Assembly (NCBI GenBank): GCA_016932955.1
Contig: JAFGBV010000172.1
Location: forward strand, 1-43,059
Direction: 5' to 3'
Origin: Anaerolineales bacterium
GTDB taxonomy: Bacteria > Chloroflexota > Anaerolineae > Anaerolineales > UBA4823
DNA: 43,059 nucleotides
Shown: piece by piece, positions 27,201 to 34,799 of the stretch
How positions within the stretch are numbered: position 1 is the first letter of the stretch
How the letters are laid out: each line of letters opens with the position of its first letter
Translations under genes and position numbers: made by a program
The notes under the pieces: model-generated
The model's database searches: none
What the model was told of the DNA's origin: nothing
Seen by the model: the letters and a program-made list of their open reading frames with translations, nothing else

Positions 27201-27408
27201 GATCGGCGGCGCATCGTTTTTGGATCGTGCGGGGGGAGATTATCACATCCGGCTGGCTTCGGGTGTGGCAGGGGTTGGGATCGATCTGGGATTGGCTACG
27301 GATTTTGATGGCGAGACGCGCCCGGCGCCGAGCGGGAGCTTGCCGGATCTGGGAGCGGATGAGATTCCTTATTGGTTAAATGCACTACTGCCGTTGATCT
27401 TTCGCTGA
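24268..27408 (+). CDS. Secreted right-handed beta-helix protein with two choice-of-anchor-Q-like modules
   Basis: A 1046-residue exported protein. A basic start and a hydrophobic core (IAANIAVIVAFVFVVGMVWVL) end in ARA-G near residue 39, a signal peptidase I-type site. The body is rich in parallel beta-helix repeats with N-N-I/T-I...N rungs (for example ENTISNNIARWG and GNTISGNSAS). Two modules are seen. The first ends with DPLFVDRDADYHLDLGSP and DMGADE; the second, from about residue 690, has its own start (SGDGSPEDPFATV) and ends with DYHIRLASG and DLGADE. The last 12 residues, YWLNALLPLIFR, are hydrophobic. Folds of this kind act on or bind polysaccharide; no pectate lyase active site was identified. 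AAGGAGG lies six bases before ATG 24268; the frame is open further upstream. Confidence 0.85.
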   Translation: MIPQRFIRVIAANIAVIVAFVFVVGMVWVLGSQVEPARAGTLCVKPGGGGGCYATIQGAVDDAIAGDTIQVAEGVYNENVHIEKSLVLEGGWDTDFSGRDWEANVTTIDGGGTGSVIYAEAPIAENITVTIDGFTIIHGDDSAGLGWGGGVRLDAGWGGTSQFTVRHNVIANNYACQAASCQGYGGGIHVYAGSAIIEENTISNNIARWGPGDGEGGGIYVGGWADVTITNNIIQANTAAFAPDEILFERGTGGGINIEYSMSAIVTDNYIQGNFAAVNGPGYGGGIHAKGDLIGNTISGNSASVNDVGYGGGVYAYHVGTFENNTVQENIASEHADGSGGGIYVQYMHDAHFNTIQGNTATRGGGVYYGTYIGNQVFEYNQILDNEATGTDIEAPTFDGGGGIASAAAWVEMTHNDITGNSAYSGAGLLLTDGDQYRIQDNLLEDNTSLFVGGGIAIVDSTGVISANHVISNSAYVGGGLYLWGTADPTLDANVVMSNTAKGFFAAGGGGMLVNVDAGTKVIIANHVIARNAAYGTGYTGGLYCWSGDCTLLHNTIVDNDLGDHDEGVVFGSTADAGDYELRNNIIVGHSTGAWRAYGTLTEDHNAYYDNTTDVSGFAMGAHSLTDDPLFVDRDADYHLDLGSPVIDQGDSGVAVARDFEGDQRPRGSAPDMGADEAYRFETYVSTITGDDLSGDGSPEDPFATVTKGLKETRVGGTVFVGQGLYTERITIEQSVDLYGGFRETDWARDIDAYQTTLDAEGSGTVVLIRGDDLRAVVEGFTITGGEASIYDNGGGIFALGNVAVILRYNTITGNHAGNGGGGVALWSESFEPSLIEANRIDGNSADGVFPFPLLSAPLGAESVTQGPEPGGGVLLIARYAMVVNNFITRNTSDYAGGGLAVSGGQHSIIHNTIADNGEQGLWMLHLSEDTWVANNFIVGHSIAITGTELALDIWDSNGFADNDENYAPGLSPGAHDVIGGASFLDRAGGDYHIRLASGVAGVGIDLGLATDFDGETRPAPSGSLPDLGADEIPYWLNALLPLIFR

Positions 27409-27422
27409 AATGGAGATGAATC

Positions 27423-30400
27423 ATGGAGCTGGCACTGACGATTAACGGAGGTAAAGTCGATGTATCTGCTGCGCCTGGGGATACCTTGCTTAAGGTGTTG
27501 CGCCGCCTGGGATATTTTGGGGTAAAGCATGGCTGTGAGAAGGGTGAGTGCGGCGCCTGTACAGTGCTGCTGGACGGAAAGCCGATCAATTCCTGCCTGT
27601 ACCTGGCTGCCCAGGCAGAGGGTCACATAGTAGAGACGATTGAGGGGTTGGGGCAGCACCCCGAGCAAGGCTGGAAGCTTACAGAGGGTTTGCATCCTTT
27701 GCAGCAGGCATTTATCGAGAACGGCGCGATCCAATGCGGCTACTGCACACCGGCGCAAATCCTGGCAGCCAAGTCGTTGCTGGATCGCAACCCCAGGCCG
27801 AGTGAGGAGGATGTACGCCAGGCGCTCTCAGGAGTGTTGTGCCGCTGTACGGGTTATCTCAAGCCGGTACAGGCCGTGTTGAATGCAGCCGCAGTGATGC
27901 GTGGTGAGACAAGTTCCAGCGGCATTGGCATGGAGGGTGACAGCCTGGCGCCCCATGACGGTGAGCCTGTTGCGCCAGGCATGGACGAGTCGCCACCTAT
28001 AGGCACACCCTTTCCTGAGACGGCGACACGAGTGATGCCAAAGGTGCTGGTGACTACCAAGGAAACACCCTACCAGCGTGTGGGCAAGCCAGAGATCAAA
28101 GTAGATGCAGTCAAACTAGCACAGGGCAAGCCGGCTTTTGCGGCGGATATCGAAGAGCGCTTGTTGGGGCGTGGAATCCTGGTGGCGCGCGTGCTGCATA
28201 GCCCTTACGCGCATGCACGCCTCCGGCATATTGACGCCAGCAAGGCACGCGCCCTGCCGGGGGTGGCGGCTGTGCTCACCTGGCAGGATCTGCCACGGGT
28301 GGTTTATTCGACGGCGGGGCAGTCCGATCCCATTCCAGGGCCTTTAGATACGTTCTCGTTGGATCATAAGGTGCGCTTTGTGGGCGACCGGGTGGCATTT
28401 GTGGCGGCGGAGAGTGCAGAGATCGCTGAACAGGCACTGCGACTGATCGAGGTGGATTATGAGCCGCTTGAGGCGCTGCTCGATCCGGCACGGGCGATGC
28501 AGCCAGGTGCTCCGATCCTGCACGATGAGGCAGAATATGTCAATTTTGCTGACTCTGATCCTACGCGTAACCTGGCAGCCGAAATTCGCATCGATATTGG
28601 GGATGTGGAGAAGGGTTTTGCAGAGGCAGACCAGATCTTTGAAGCAGAATACGCTGTGCCAAAGGTGCAGCAGGCGCATATTGAGCCACATGTGGTGGTG
28701 ACCTATTGGGATGAGGATGACCGGCTGGTGATTCGCACCAGCACGCAGGTACCCTTTCATGTGCGGCGCATGCTGGCGCCGGTTCTGGGGCTGCCCGTGA
28801 AGCGTATCCGGGTGATCAAGCCGCGCATTGGAGGGGGCTTTGGCGGGAAACAAGAGGTGCTGATTGAAGATGTAGCGGCGCACCTGACGATTGCCACTGG
28901 GAGGCCGGTGATCTATGAGATGAGCCGCGAGGAGGAGTTCATCGCCTCGCGATCACGTCACCCGATGCGGATCCGCTTGAAAACCGGGGTAAAGAAGGAT
29001 GGCACGATCACGGCGAACGCGATGTACGCGTTGAGTGACACCGGAGCGTATGGATGCCACGCGCTGACGGTGACCGGGAACACAGGGCATAAGGCGATGG
29101 CGCTTTATGTAGGTGATGGCATTTATCGCCAATCACCGAATATCCGCTTCTATGCAGATATCGTCTATACCAATCATCCACCAGCCGGAGCGTATCGCGG
29201 CTATGGAGTGCCGCAGGGGTATTGGCCGTTGGAGCGCCACATGGAGACGATGGCGCGGACGCTGGGCATCGACCCGATCGAATTCCGGTTGAAGAACACC
29301 TTGCGGGCGGGAGAATTGCATCCCTTCAGCACGGCCTGGAGCGAGGGGCGAGAGCCACGCCCAGAGACGATCCAGACCTGCGCATTGGAAGAGTGCGCCC
29401 GCCAAGGCAAGGCAGTGATCGGCTGGGACCAGAAATTCGGCAACCCGGAGTGGCACATGGTTCCGGGAAAGCCCCACCTGCGTAGAGGCATTGGTGTGGC
29501 GCTGGTGATGCAAGGGACTGCGATCCCGTACCTGGATATGGGCGGGGCGAGCATCAAAATCAATGATGATGGCTCCTTCAACCTGCTGGTGGGGGCGACG
29601 GATCTGGGCACCGGATCGGATACTGTGCTGGCACAGATGGCAGCCGAGGTGCTGGGCGTGCCGGTGGAAGATGTGATTGTGTATTCATCGGATACGGATT
29701 TCACACCGTTTGATAAAGGGGCTTATGCTTCCAGCACAACATATATTTCTGGGGCGGCGGTGGTGCGGGCGGCTGAGCAGGTGGCGGAGCGCATCCGCCA
29801 ACGAGCCGGGAAAATGCTGGGACAAGCTGCGGAAAGAATTCGGCTGGCAGACCGGCGGGCGATCGCGCCGGATGGGCAATCGGTGACAATGGCCGAGGTG
29901 GCGCTGAATGCGCTGCACCACGACCAGCAGGAACAGATCATGGCGACGGCATCGTATATGTCGCCGGTTTCGCCACCGCCGTTTGCGGCGCAATTTGCAG
30001 AAGTGACCCTGGATGTGGAGACTGGGCAGGTGACGGTGGATGAACTGGTGATGGCGGTGGATTCAGGAGTGATCGTCAATCCGGTGACGGCTTCTGGGCA
30101 GGTGGAGGGTGGGATGACGCAGGCTTTGGGCTACGCGGTGTGCGAAGAAATGGTTTATGATGAAGCCGGGCGGGCGCGTGAGAGTGACTTGCGGGAGTAT
30201 CACATCTTCCAGGCACACGAAATGCCTGTGCTGGAGACGATTTTTGTGGAGACATACGAGCCTTCGCACCCATTTGGGGTGAAAGCCGTGGCAGAGATCC
30301 CGATGGATGGCGTAGCGCCGGCGGTTGGTAATGCCGTAGTGGATGCCAGCCTATACATCCCAGGGCTGGGAATTCAGTTAAGTGAAAATCCAATCACACC

Positions 30401-30458
30401 AGAAAAAGTGTGGCGGTTGTTGCGCGAGCAGGCTGAGGCTTTAGCGCCAGAAAACTGA
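27423..30458 (+). CDS. XdhD-like fused 2Fe-2S/molybdopterin oxidoreductase
   Basis: A 1011-residue molybdenum hydroxylase. The 2Fe-2S cysteines are complete: Cys38, Cys43, Cys46, Cys58, then Cys105, Cys108, Cys140, Cys142. A linker of about 60 residues leads to the molybdopterin part, with GGGFGGKQE, the AYRGYG loop, DLGTGSDTV and active-site Glu958 in GVKAVAEIP. FDKGAYASS, EEFIASRSRH and the C-terminal TPEKVWRLL resemble E. coli XdhD as I remember it. It is diverged from the enzyme at 4484. GGAG is seven bases before the ATG. Xanthine, hypoxanthine or another purine is the likely substrate class, but this is not shown. Confidence 0.9.
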   Translation: MELALTINGGKVDVSAAPGDTLLKVLRRLGYFGVKHGCEKGECGACTVLLDGKPINSCLYLAAQAEGHIVETIEGLGQHPEQGWKLTEGLHPLQQAFIENGAIQCGYCTPAQILAAKSLLDRNPRPSEEDVRQALSGVLCRCTGYLKPVQAVLNAAAVMRGETSSSGIGMEGDSLAPHDGEPVAPGMDESPPIGTPFPETATRVMPKVLVTTKETPYQRVGKPEIKVDAVKLAQGKPAFAADIEERLLGRGILVARVLHSPYAHARLRHIDASKARALPGVAAVLTWQDLPRVVYSTAGQSDPIPGPLDTFSLDHKVRFVGDRVAFVAAESAEIAEQALRLIEVDYEPLEALLDPARAMQPGAPILHDEAEYVNFADSDPTRNLAAEIRIDIGDVEKGFAEADQIFEAEYAVPKVQQAHIEPHVVVTYWDEDDRLVIRTSTQVPFHVRRMLAPVLGLPVKRIRVIKPRIGGGFGGKQEVLIEDVAAHLTIATGRPVIYEMSREEEFIASRSRHPMRIRLKTGVKKDGTITANAMYALSDTGAYGCHALTVTGNTGHKAMALYVGDGIYRQSPNIRFYADIVYTNHPPAGAYRGYGVPQGYWPLERHMETMARTLGIDPIEFRLKNTLRAGELHPFSTAWSEGREPRPETIQTCALEECARQGKAVIGWDQKFGNPEWHMVPGKPHLRRGIGVALVMQGTAIPYLDMGGASIKINDDGSFNLLVGATDLGTGSDTVLAQMAAEVLGVPVEDVIVYSSDTDFTPFDKGAYASSTTYISGAAVVRAAEQVAERIRQRAGKMLGQAAERIRLADRRAIAPDGQSVTMAEVALNALHHDQQEQIMATASYMSPVSPPPFAAQFAEVTLDVETGQVTVDELVMAVDSGVIVNPVTASGQVEGGMTQALGYAVCEEMVYDEAGRARESDLREYHIFQAHEMPVLETIFVETYEPSHPFGVKAVAEIPMDGVAPAVGNAVVDASLYIPGLGIQLSENPITPEKVWRLLREQAEALAPEN

Positions 30459-30500
30459 GTTATACTATAGCGCGAAACTTCTGATTACAATGGCGGTCGT

Positions 30501-32606
30501 GTGATATCTTCTGAGACTAGTTCAAGTTATCGCCAGGAGGGGCATTTCCTGGCAACAGTGATGGTTATCTATGTAGACGGGTTCCTGGGGCTCACTGGGC
30601 TTGATGCGCGAGTGGAGATGGGGGTGTTAAAAGAAACTTGGCTGAGACTGAACCGGGTTATTGCCGAAAACGGTGGTAACCTGGTGAAACACGTTGGCGA
30701 TATGCTTCTTGTGGTCTGGGGCGTGCCAACACCAGGGGATTCTGATCCTGAGGCTGCTGTCCGAACGGCGCTGGCTTTGCAGGAAGCGATCAGCAAACGG
30801 AGAAGCCCGCCCGGAATCGAAAGAGTGCAGTTGCATTTGCGGATTGGGATCGAGACGGGTCATCTATTTGCGCTCAATGTGGGCGTCAATGATGAGTTTA
30901 CGATGATGGGGGAGGCAGTCAGCAAAGCATACCACCTGGCTCTGGCTGCTAAGAATGGAATGATCCTGATCGATGAAGATACATTCCGGCAGGTACACGG
31001 GGCTTTCCAGGTTCGGCGCCTGGAAGAGCCTGAGATCGTCGCTACGCTTAAGGCGGGTGCGGTGGGTGGGGATGGAGACCAGCCAATTGTGGTTTATCAG
31101 GTGGAAGAGGTGAAGGCAACGACCGGGAAGGCGCGCTATGGTGGCATCGAGACAATGCAAACGCGCATGGTGGGGCGCGACTCGGAGCTTTCCCGGTTAA
31201 ATACGCTTTATGACCAGGCGTTGCAGGGTGGAAGACCAGTATTTGCGCTTGTTGTGGGGGAGGATGGGGTTGGCAAGTCACGGTTATTGATGGAGTTTGT
31301 CAATCAGGTGGAAGCCCAAACCCCAGCTTTCTATTTGATGTCATCGCGTGCCTTAGCGCAAACCCAGCGCGTGCCATTCTACCTTTGGAAAACCTTATGG
31401 CAAAACCGCTTTGGGATGTCCTATACCGATACTGCCCAGGTGGCAAGTGAAAAATTCATGCGTGAAGTGCAGCGCCTGTGGGGGCGCACACTAGGCCCGG
31501 TGCCAGCAGTGGAGGTGGCGCATCTGGCAGGGAGCCTGATTGGCCTGGATTGGCCGGGCAGCCCCTACCTGGCGCGTTTTAGCCAGGATGCTTTAGGACG
31601 TGTGAACCGTGGCTACGAGTTGACGTACCAATTGCTCTGCAGGGCGGCGCAATCACGCCCGACGGTGTTGGTATTGGATGACTTGCAGTGGGCAGATCAA
31701 GATAGCCTGGATTTGCTGGGATATCTGATCGGATCAGAAGATATGCTTGGCTCTGAGGGTCTGCCGCTATTGGTACTCGGGGCGAGCAGAACCGAATTTA
31801 TTGATCGAAATCCAGCGCTGGTTAAAGCAGCCCATTTATTGGAATTGCCTGAAATGCCGGTTACCGGGGAGATCGTTGCGGCAGCCTATACGAGCCTGCG
31901 CGGACTGCCTGTACAGATGTTGAACTCGCTGGCGCAATTCGGGCGCGGCAATCCATATTTTTTGGAGGAAATTGTCCGTTATGTTTTAAGATCAGGTGAG
32001 GAGGATAGTGAAGATGCCACCCTGGAAACGCTGGCGCGCTTACGGGCGCAGCCTCCAGAATCATTAGAGGCGATGCTAAGATCACGCCTGGGCGACCTGA
32101 CAAGGATGGCGCGGGCAGCTGCGATGCTGGCTTCTATCAGCGGGCGCGTATTTTGGGTAGGCGCAATTGAAGCTGCTGTGCGGGCGATGATCGGCAAGGC
32201 CACAGATACGCAACTCACGCTACCGTCTGCACTGGCGGAGCAGACAATTGAGGAAGGCTTGCGCCAGCTGGTGCAGTGTGAGCTGGTGTTTCCACGTGCG
32301 AATAGCAGTTTTTCGAGCGAGCAGGAATATATCTTCAAGCATGATCTGCTGCGCGATGTGGCTTATAGCATGATCCCGGTTCATTACCGCAAGCCATACC
32401 ACTTAGCAATAGCCAATTGGATGGCCAAGCGTGAAGAAGTGGATTTCATGATCATGGCGGCGGACCACTATGAAATTGCCGGTGCAAGCCAGGAGGCAAT
32501 GGCGCAGTGTGAGAAAGCTGCCGGAGTGTATGAGGCGCGAGGGGCGATCGGCGAAGCGCAAATGCTGATGGAGCGCTCGCGTTTGGTACGCGCAAGAATT
32601 GGGTGA
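30501..32606 (+). CDS. Cyclase-like domain plus AAA/STAND ATPase, probably catalytically dead cyclase
   Basis: A 701-residue protein. Residues about 18-165 align with class III nucleotide cyclases, but the first metal aspartate (ADxSGF in active forms) is Tyr24 in IYVDGF. The usual GDxVNLAAR is MGEAVSKAYH, losing the asparagine and arginine. Lys and Asp of KHVGD remain. An ATPase follows with GEDGVGKS at 253-260 and VLVLDDLQWAD as Walker B, then a helical region. The GTG start lacks a Shine-Dalgarno; ATG 30561 is a later option. A TATACT at 30461-30466 may be its -10. The cyclase part is probably a regulatory ligand- or partner-binding module. Confidence 0.83.
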   Translation: MISSETSSSYRQEGHFLATVMVIYVDGFLGLTGLDARVEMGVLKETWLRLNRVIAENGGNLVKHVGDMLLVVWGVPTPGDSDPEAAVRTALALQEAISKRRSPPGIERVQLHLRIGIETGHLFALNVGVNDEFTMMGEAVSKAYHLALAAKNGMILIDEDTFRQVHGAFQVRRLEEPEIVATLKAGAVGGDGDQPIVVYQVEEVKATTGKARYGGIETMQTRMVGRDSELSRLNTLYDQALQGGRPVFALVVGEDGVGKSRLLMEFVNQVEAQTPAFYLMSSRALAQTQRVPFYLWKTLWQNRFGMSYTDTAQVASEKFMREVQRLWGRTLGPVPAVEVAHLAGSLIGLDWPGSPYLARFSQDALGRVNRGYELTYQLLCRAAQSRPTVLVLDDLQWADQDSLDLLGYLIGSEDMLGSEGLPLLVLGASRTEFIDRNPALVKAAHLLELPEMPVTGEIVAAAYTSLRGLPVQMLNSLAQFGRGNPYFLEEIVRYVLRSGEEDSEDATLETLARLRAQPPESLEAMLRSRLGDLTRMARAAAMLASISGRVFWVGAIEAAVRAMIGKATDTQLTLPSALAEQTIEEGLRQLVQCELVFPRANSSFSSEQEYIFKHDLLRDVAYSMIPVHYRKPYHLAIANWMAKREEVDFMIMAADHYEIAGASQEAMAQCEKAAGVYEARGAIGEAQMLMERSRLVRARIG

Positions 32607-32609
32607 GAG

Positions 32610-33956
32610 ATGGCTGATCGAACCTATGTGATAGGACATGTAAATCCTGATACTGATTCGATTGCAGCAGCGATGGGCTATGCCTGGTTGCTGCGCGAGC
32701 AGGATGGAATTGATGCTGTGGCTGCTCGGGCGGGGGCAACCAATCCGCAAACTACCTGGATCCTGAGGCGGCTGGGTATGGATGCACCTCTGTTATTGAC
32801 GGATGCTTCGCCGCGTTTTGAGTCGGTGACCCGGCGGTTGGATACGGTTTCGCCAGAGGATGCTTTGCGGGATGCATGGGGTATCCTCAGCCGTACTGGC
32901 GGCGTGGCACCGGTAATTAACGAAGACGGCACACCGTTGGGATTGGTGACGGGGTTGAGTCTGTTTGAATACTTGGGCAAGCTGGTTGGACCGCACCCGC
33001 GCCGCCAGGAGATGCGTATTGCAGATATCCTTGATCGGCCCAGCCGGGATGCCTGCGACCTGCAGGTGCCACGTTTTCCTGCCAATATGCGTATTCGCGA
33101 TGTGATTAACCGTATCTTGCGGGAAGAGCACAATGATTTCCTGGTGGTGGATGAGCGCGAAATGTACGTGGGCGTTACCCGCCAGCGCGATGTGTTGAAC
33201 CCCCCCCGCTTACGGGTGATCCTGGTCGATCACAACGAACCAGGGCAGGCGCTGGGCGCATTGGAAGAGGCTGAGCTGGTGGAGATATTGGATCATCACC
33301 GGCTGGGGAATCATTCCACGCATATACCGATCCGTTTTACGGTAGATATCGTTGGCAGCACCAGCACGCTGGTTTCTGAGCGTATTGAGGATGCAGGACT
33401 GGCAGCCCCGCCAGACCTGGCTGGCATGCTGCTGGCGGGTTTATTATCGGATACGCTGATCCTGACTTCGCCGACGACAACAGAGCGCGACCGGCGCGCG
33501 GCTGAGCGCCTGGGGCGTTGGGCTTTTGTGCGCAACAGTCCGCTGGCTGGTGAAACGGTGCAAGGATTTGGGAAACAAGTGGTGCAGGCTGGCGCGGGGC
33601 TTTCAACTCGTAATCTTGCCGAGGTGGTGGACACGGATTTGAAGCTCTATGAGGCAGGGGGCTTCCATTTTGCAATCTCGCAGGCAGAGGTGACCGATTT
33701 GATGCAGATGGATGAGCACCTGGATGCGCTGCACAAGGCGCTCGATGGGCTGCGCGAGCGGCGAGGTTTGGATTTTGCGATGCTGATGGTGACGGATGTG
33801 GTGGATAACGCCAGCCGCCTGGTGCTGGCTAATGCGCCGCCGGTGATGGACGGGCTGCCATACCTGCGCTTGGCAGATGGCACGCTACAAGCAGATGGCG
33901 TTGTCTCACGCAAAAAGCAGCTCTTACCGGTGGTTTTAGGATTACTGGAAGAATAA
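32610..33956 (+). CDS. ppaC: CBS-domain family II (manganese-dependent) inorganic pyrophosphatase
   Basis: A 448-residue cytosolic enzyme hydrolysing PPi to phosphate. The DHH half begins with GHVNPDTDS (residues 9-17). Two CBS-like units (about 65-190) are inserted before VDHNE and DHH at 228-230. The C-terminal DHHA2 half ends with SRKKQLLP, the substrate-binding signature. CBS inserts in this family bind adenine nucleotides that tune activity. No DRTGG domain is evident between the CBS units. It follows the preceding gene by three bases and precedes xdhC. Confidence 0.93.
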   Translation: MADRTYVIGHVNPDTDSIAAAMGYAWLLREQDGIDAVAARAGATNPQTTWILRRLGMDAPLLLTDASPRFESVTRRLDTVSPEDALRDAWGILSRTGGVAPVINEDGTPLGLVTGLSLFEYLGKLVGPHPRRQEMRIADILDRPSRDACDLQVPRFPANMRIRDVINRILREEHNDFLVVDEREMYVGVTRQRDVLNPPRLRVILVDHNEPGQALGALEEAELVEILDHHRLGNHSTHIPIRFTVDIVGSTSTLVSERIEDAGLAAPPDLAGMLLAGLLSDTLILTSPTTTERDRRAAERLGRWAFVRNSPLAGETVQGFGKQVVQAGAGLSTRNLAEVVDTDLKLYEAGGFHFAISQAEVTDLMQMDEHLDALHKALDGLRERRGLDFAMLMVTDVVDNASRLVLANAPPVMDGLPYLRLADGTLQADGVVSRKKQLLPVVLGLLEE

Positions 33957-33975
33957 GTGAGGAGAAGACCCTGGC

Positions 33976-34791
33976 TTGAAGACGATCTTTGAAGCACTTG
34001 CGGAATTAGAACAGCGAGATGAGGCTGCGGCGCTGTGCATGATTGTGCGCACGCGTGGTTCCACGCCGCGGCACACTGCGAGCAAGATGCTGGTGTATCC
34101 GGATGGGCAGATTCTGGGCACGGTGGGCGGTGGAGAGATTGAGAACCGGGTGATTGCCGCCGGGATGCAAGCGCTGAAAGATGGCAGGCCGCGTTTATTG
34201 GAATACCAGATGAATGATCCTGCCCGCGGCGATGCAGGAGTGTGTGGGGGGCAGGTGGAGGTGTATGTGGAACCGATCCAACCGAGGCCAGTAATGGTGG
34301 TGATTGGGAGCGGGCATGTGGGCAAGGCGGTGGCGCACCTGGCACACTGGCTGAATTTTCGGGTGGTGGTCAACGATGACCGGCCTGAATTTTGCACGCC
34401 CGAGGCGGTGCCAGATGCAGATGCTTATTTTCCAGTTGCAATGGCTGATCTGCCTGCTCATTTGAAGATCACGCCTTGGACATACCTTGTCTTGACTACG
34501 CGCGGGGTTGATGTAGATGTGCCAGGATTGCCAGCCCTGCTGGAAAGCCCAGCAGCCTATATTGGCGTGATCGGGTCGCGCAAGCGGTGGGTTACGACAT
34601 GCAAACAACTGGTCGAGGCAGGTGTGAGCGAGGAGAGTCTGGCGCGCGTTCATTCACCGATTGGCCTAAAGCTGGGGGCAGAAACCCCGGAAGAGATTGC
34701 GGTCAGCATCATGGCTGAGATCATCACTTTGCGAAGTGGCATGACGTTATCTCAAACTCTGCCTGCAGCAGAGCAGAGAGAAGAACCTTAG
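33976..34791 (+). CDS. xdhC: XdhC-family molybdenum cofactor insertion/sulfuration chaperone
   Basis: A 271-residue XdhC/CoxI protein that binds and protects Moco and delivers it to xanthine dehydrogenase-type enzymes. The N-terminal domain has RTRGSTPRHTASKMLV and GTVGGGEIE. A Rossmann-like C-terminal domain begins VVIGSGHVGKAVAHLA and ends in the SPIGLKLGAETPEEIAVSI block typical of XdhC. The start is TTG with GAGGAG eleven bases upstream. It probably serves the two complete Mo enzymes in this window. Confidence 0.92.
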   Translation: MKTIFEALAELEQRDEAAALCMIVRTRGSTPRHTASKMLVYPDGQILGTVGGGEIENRVIAAGMQALKDGRPRLLEYQMNDPARGDAGVCGGQVEVYVEPIQPRPVMVVIGSGHVGKAVAHLAHWLNFRVVVNDDRPEFCTPEAVPDADAYFPVAMADLPAHLKITPWTYLVLTTRGVDVDVPGLPALLESPAAYIGVIGSRKRWVTTCKQLVEAGVSEESLARVHSPIGLKLGAETPEEIAVSIMAEIITLRSGMTLSQTLPAAEQREEP

Positions 34792-34799
34792 GAGAAAAT

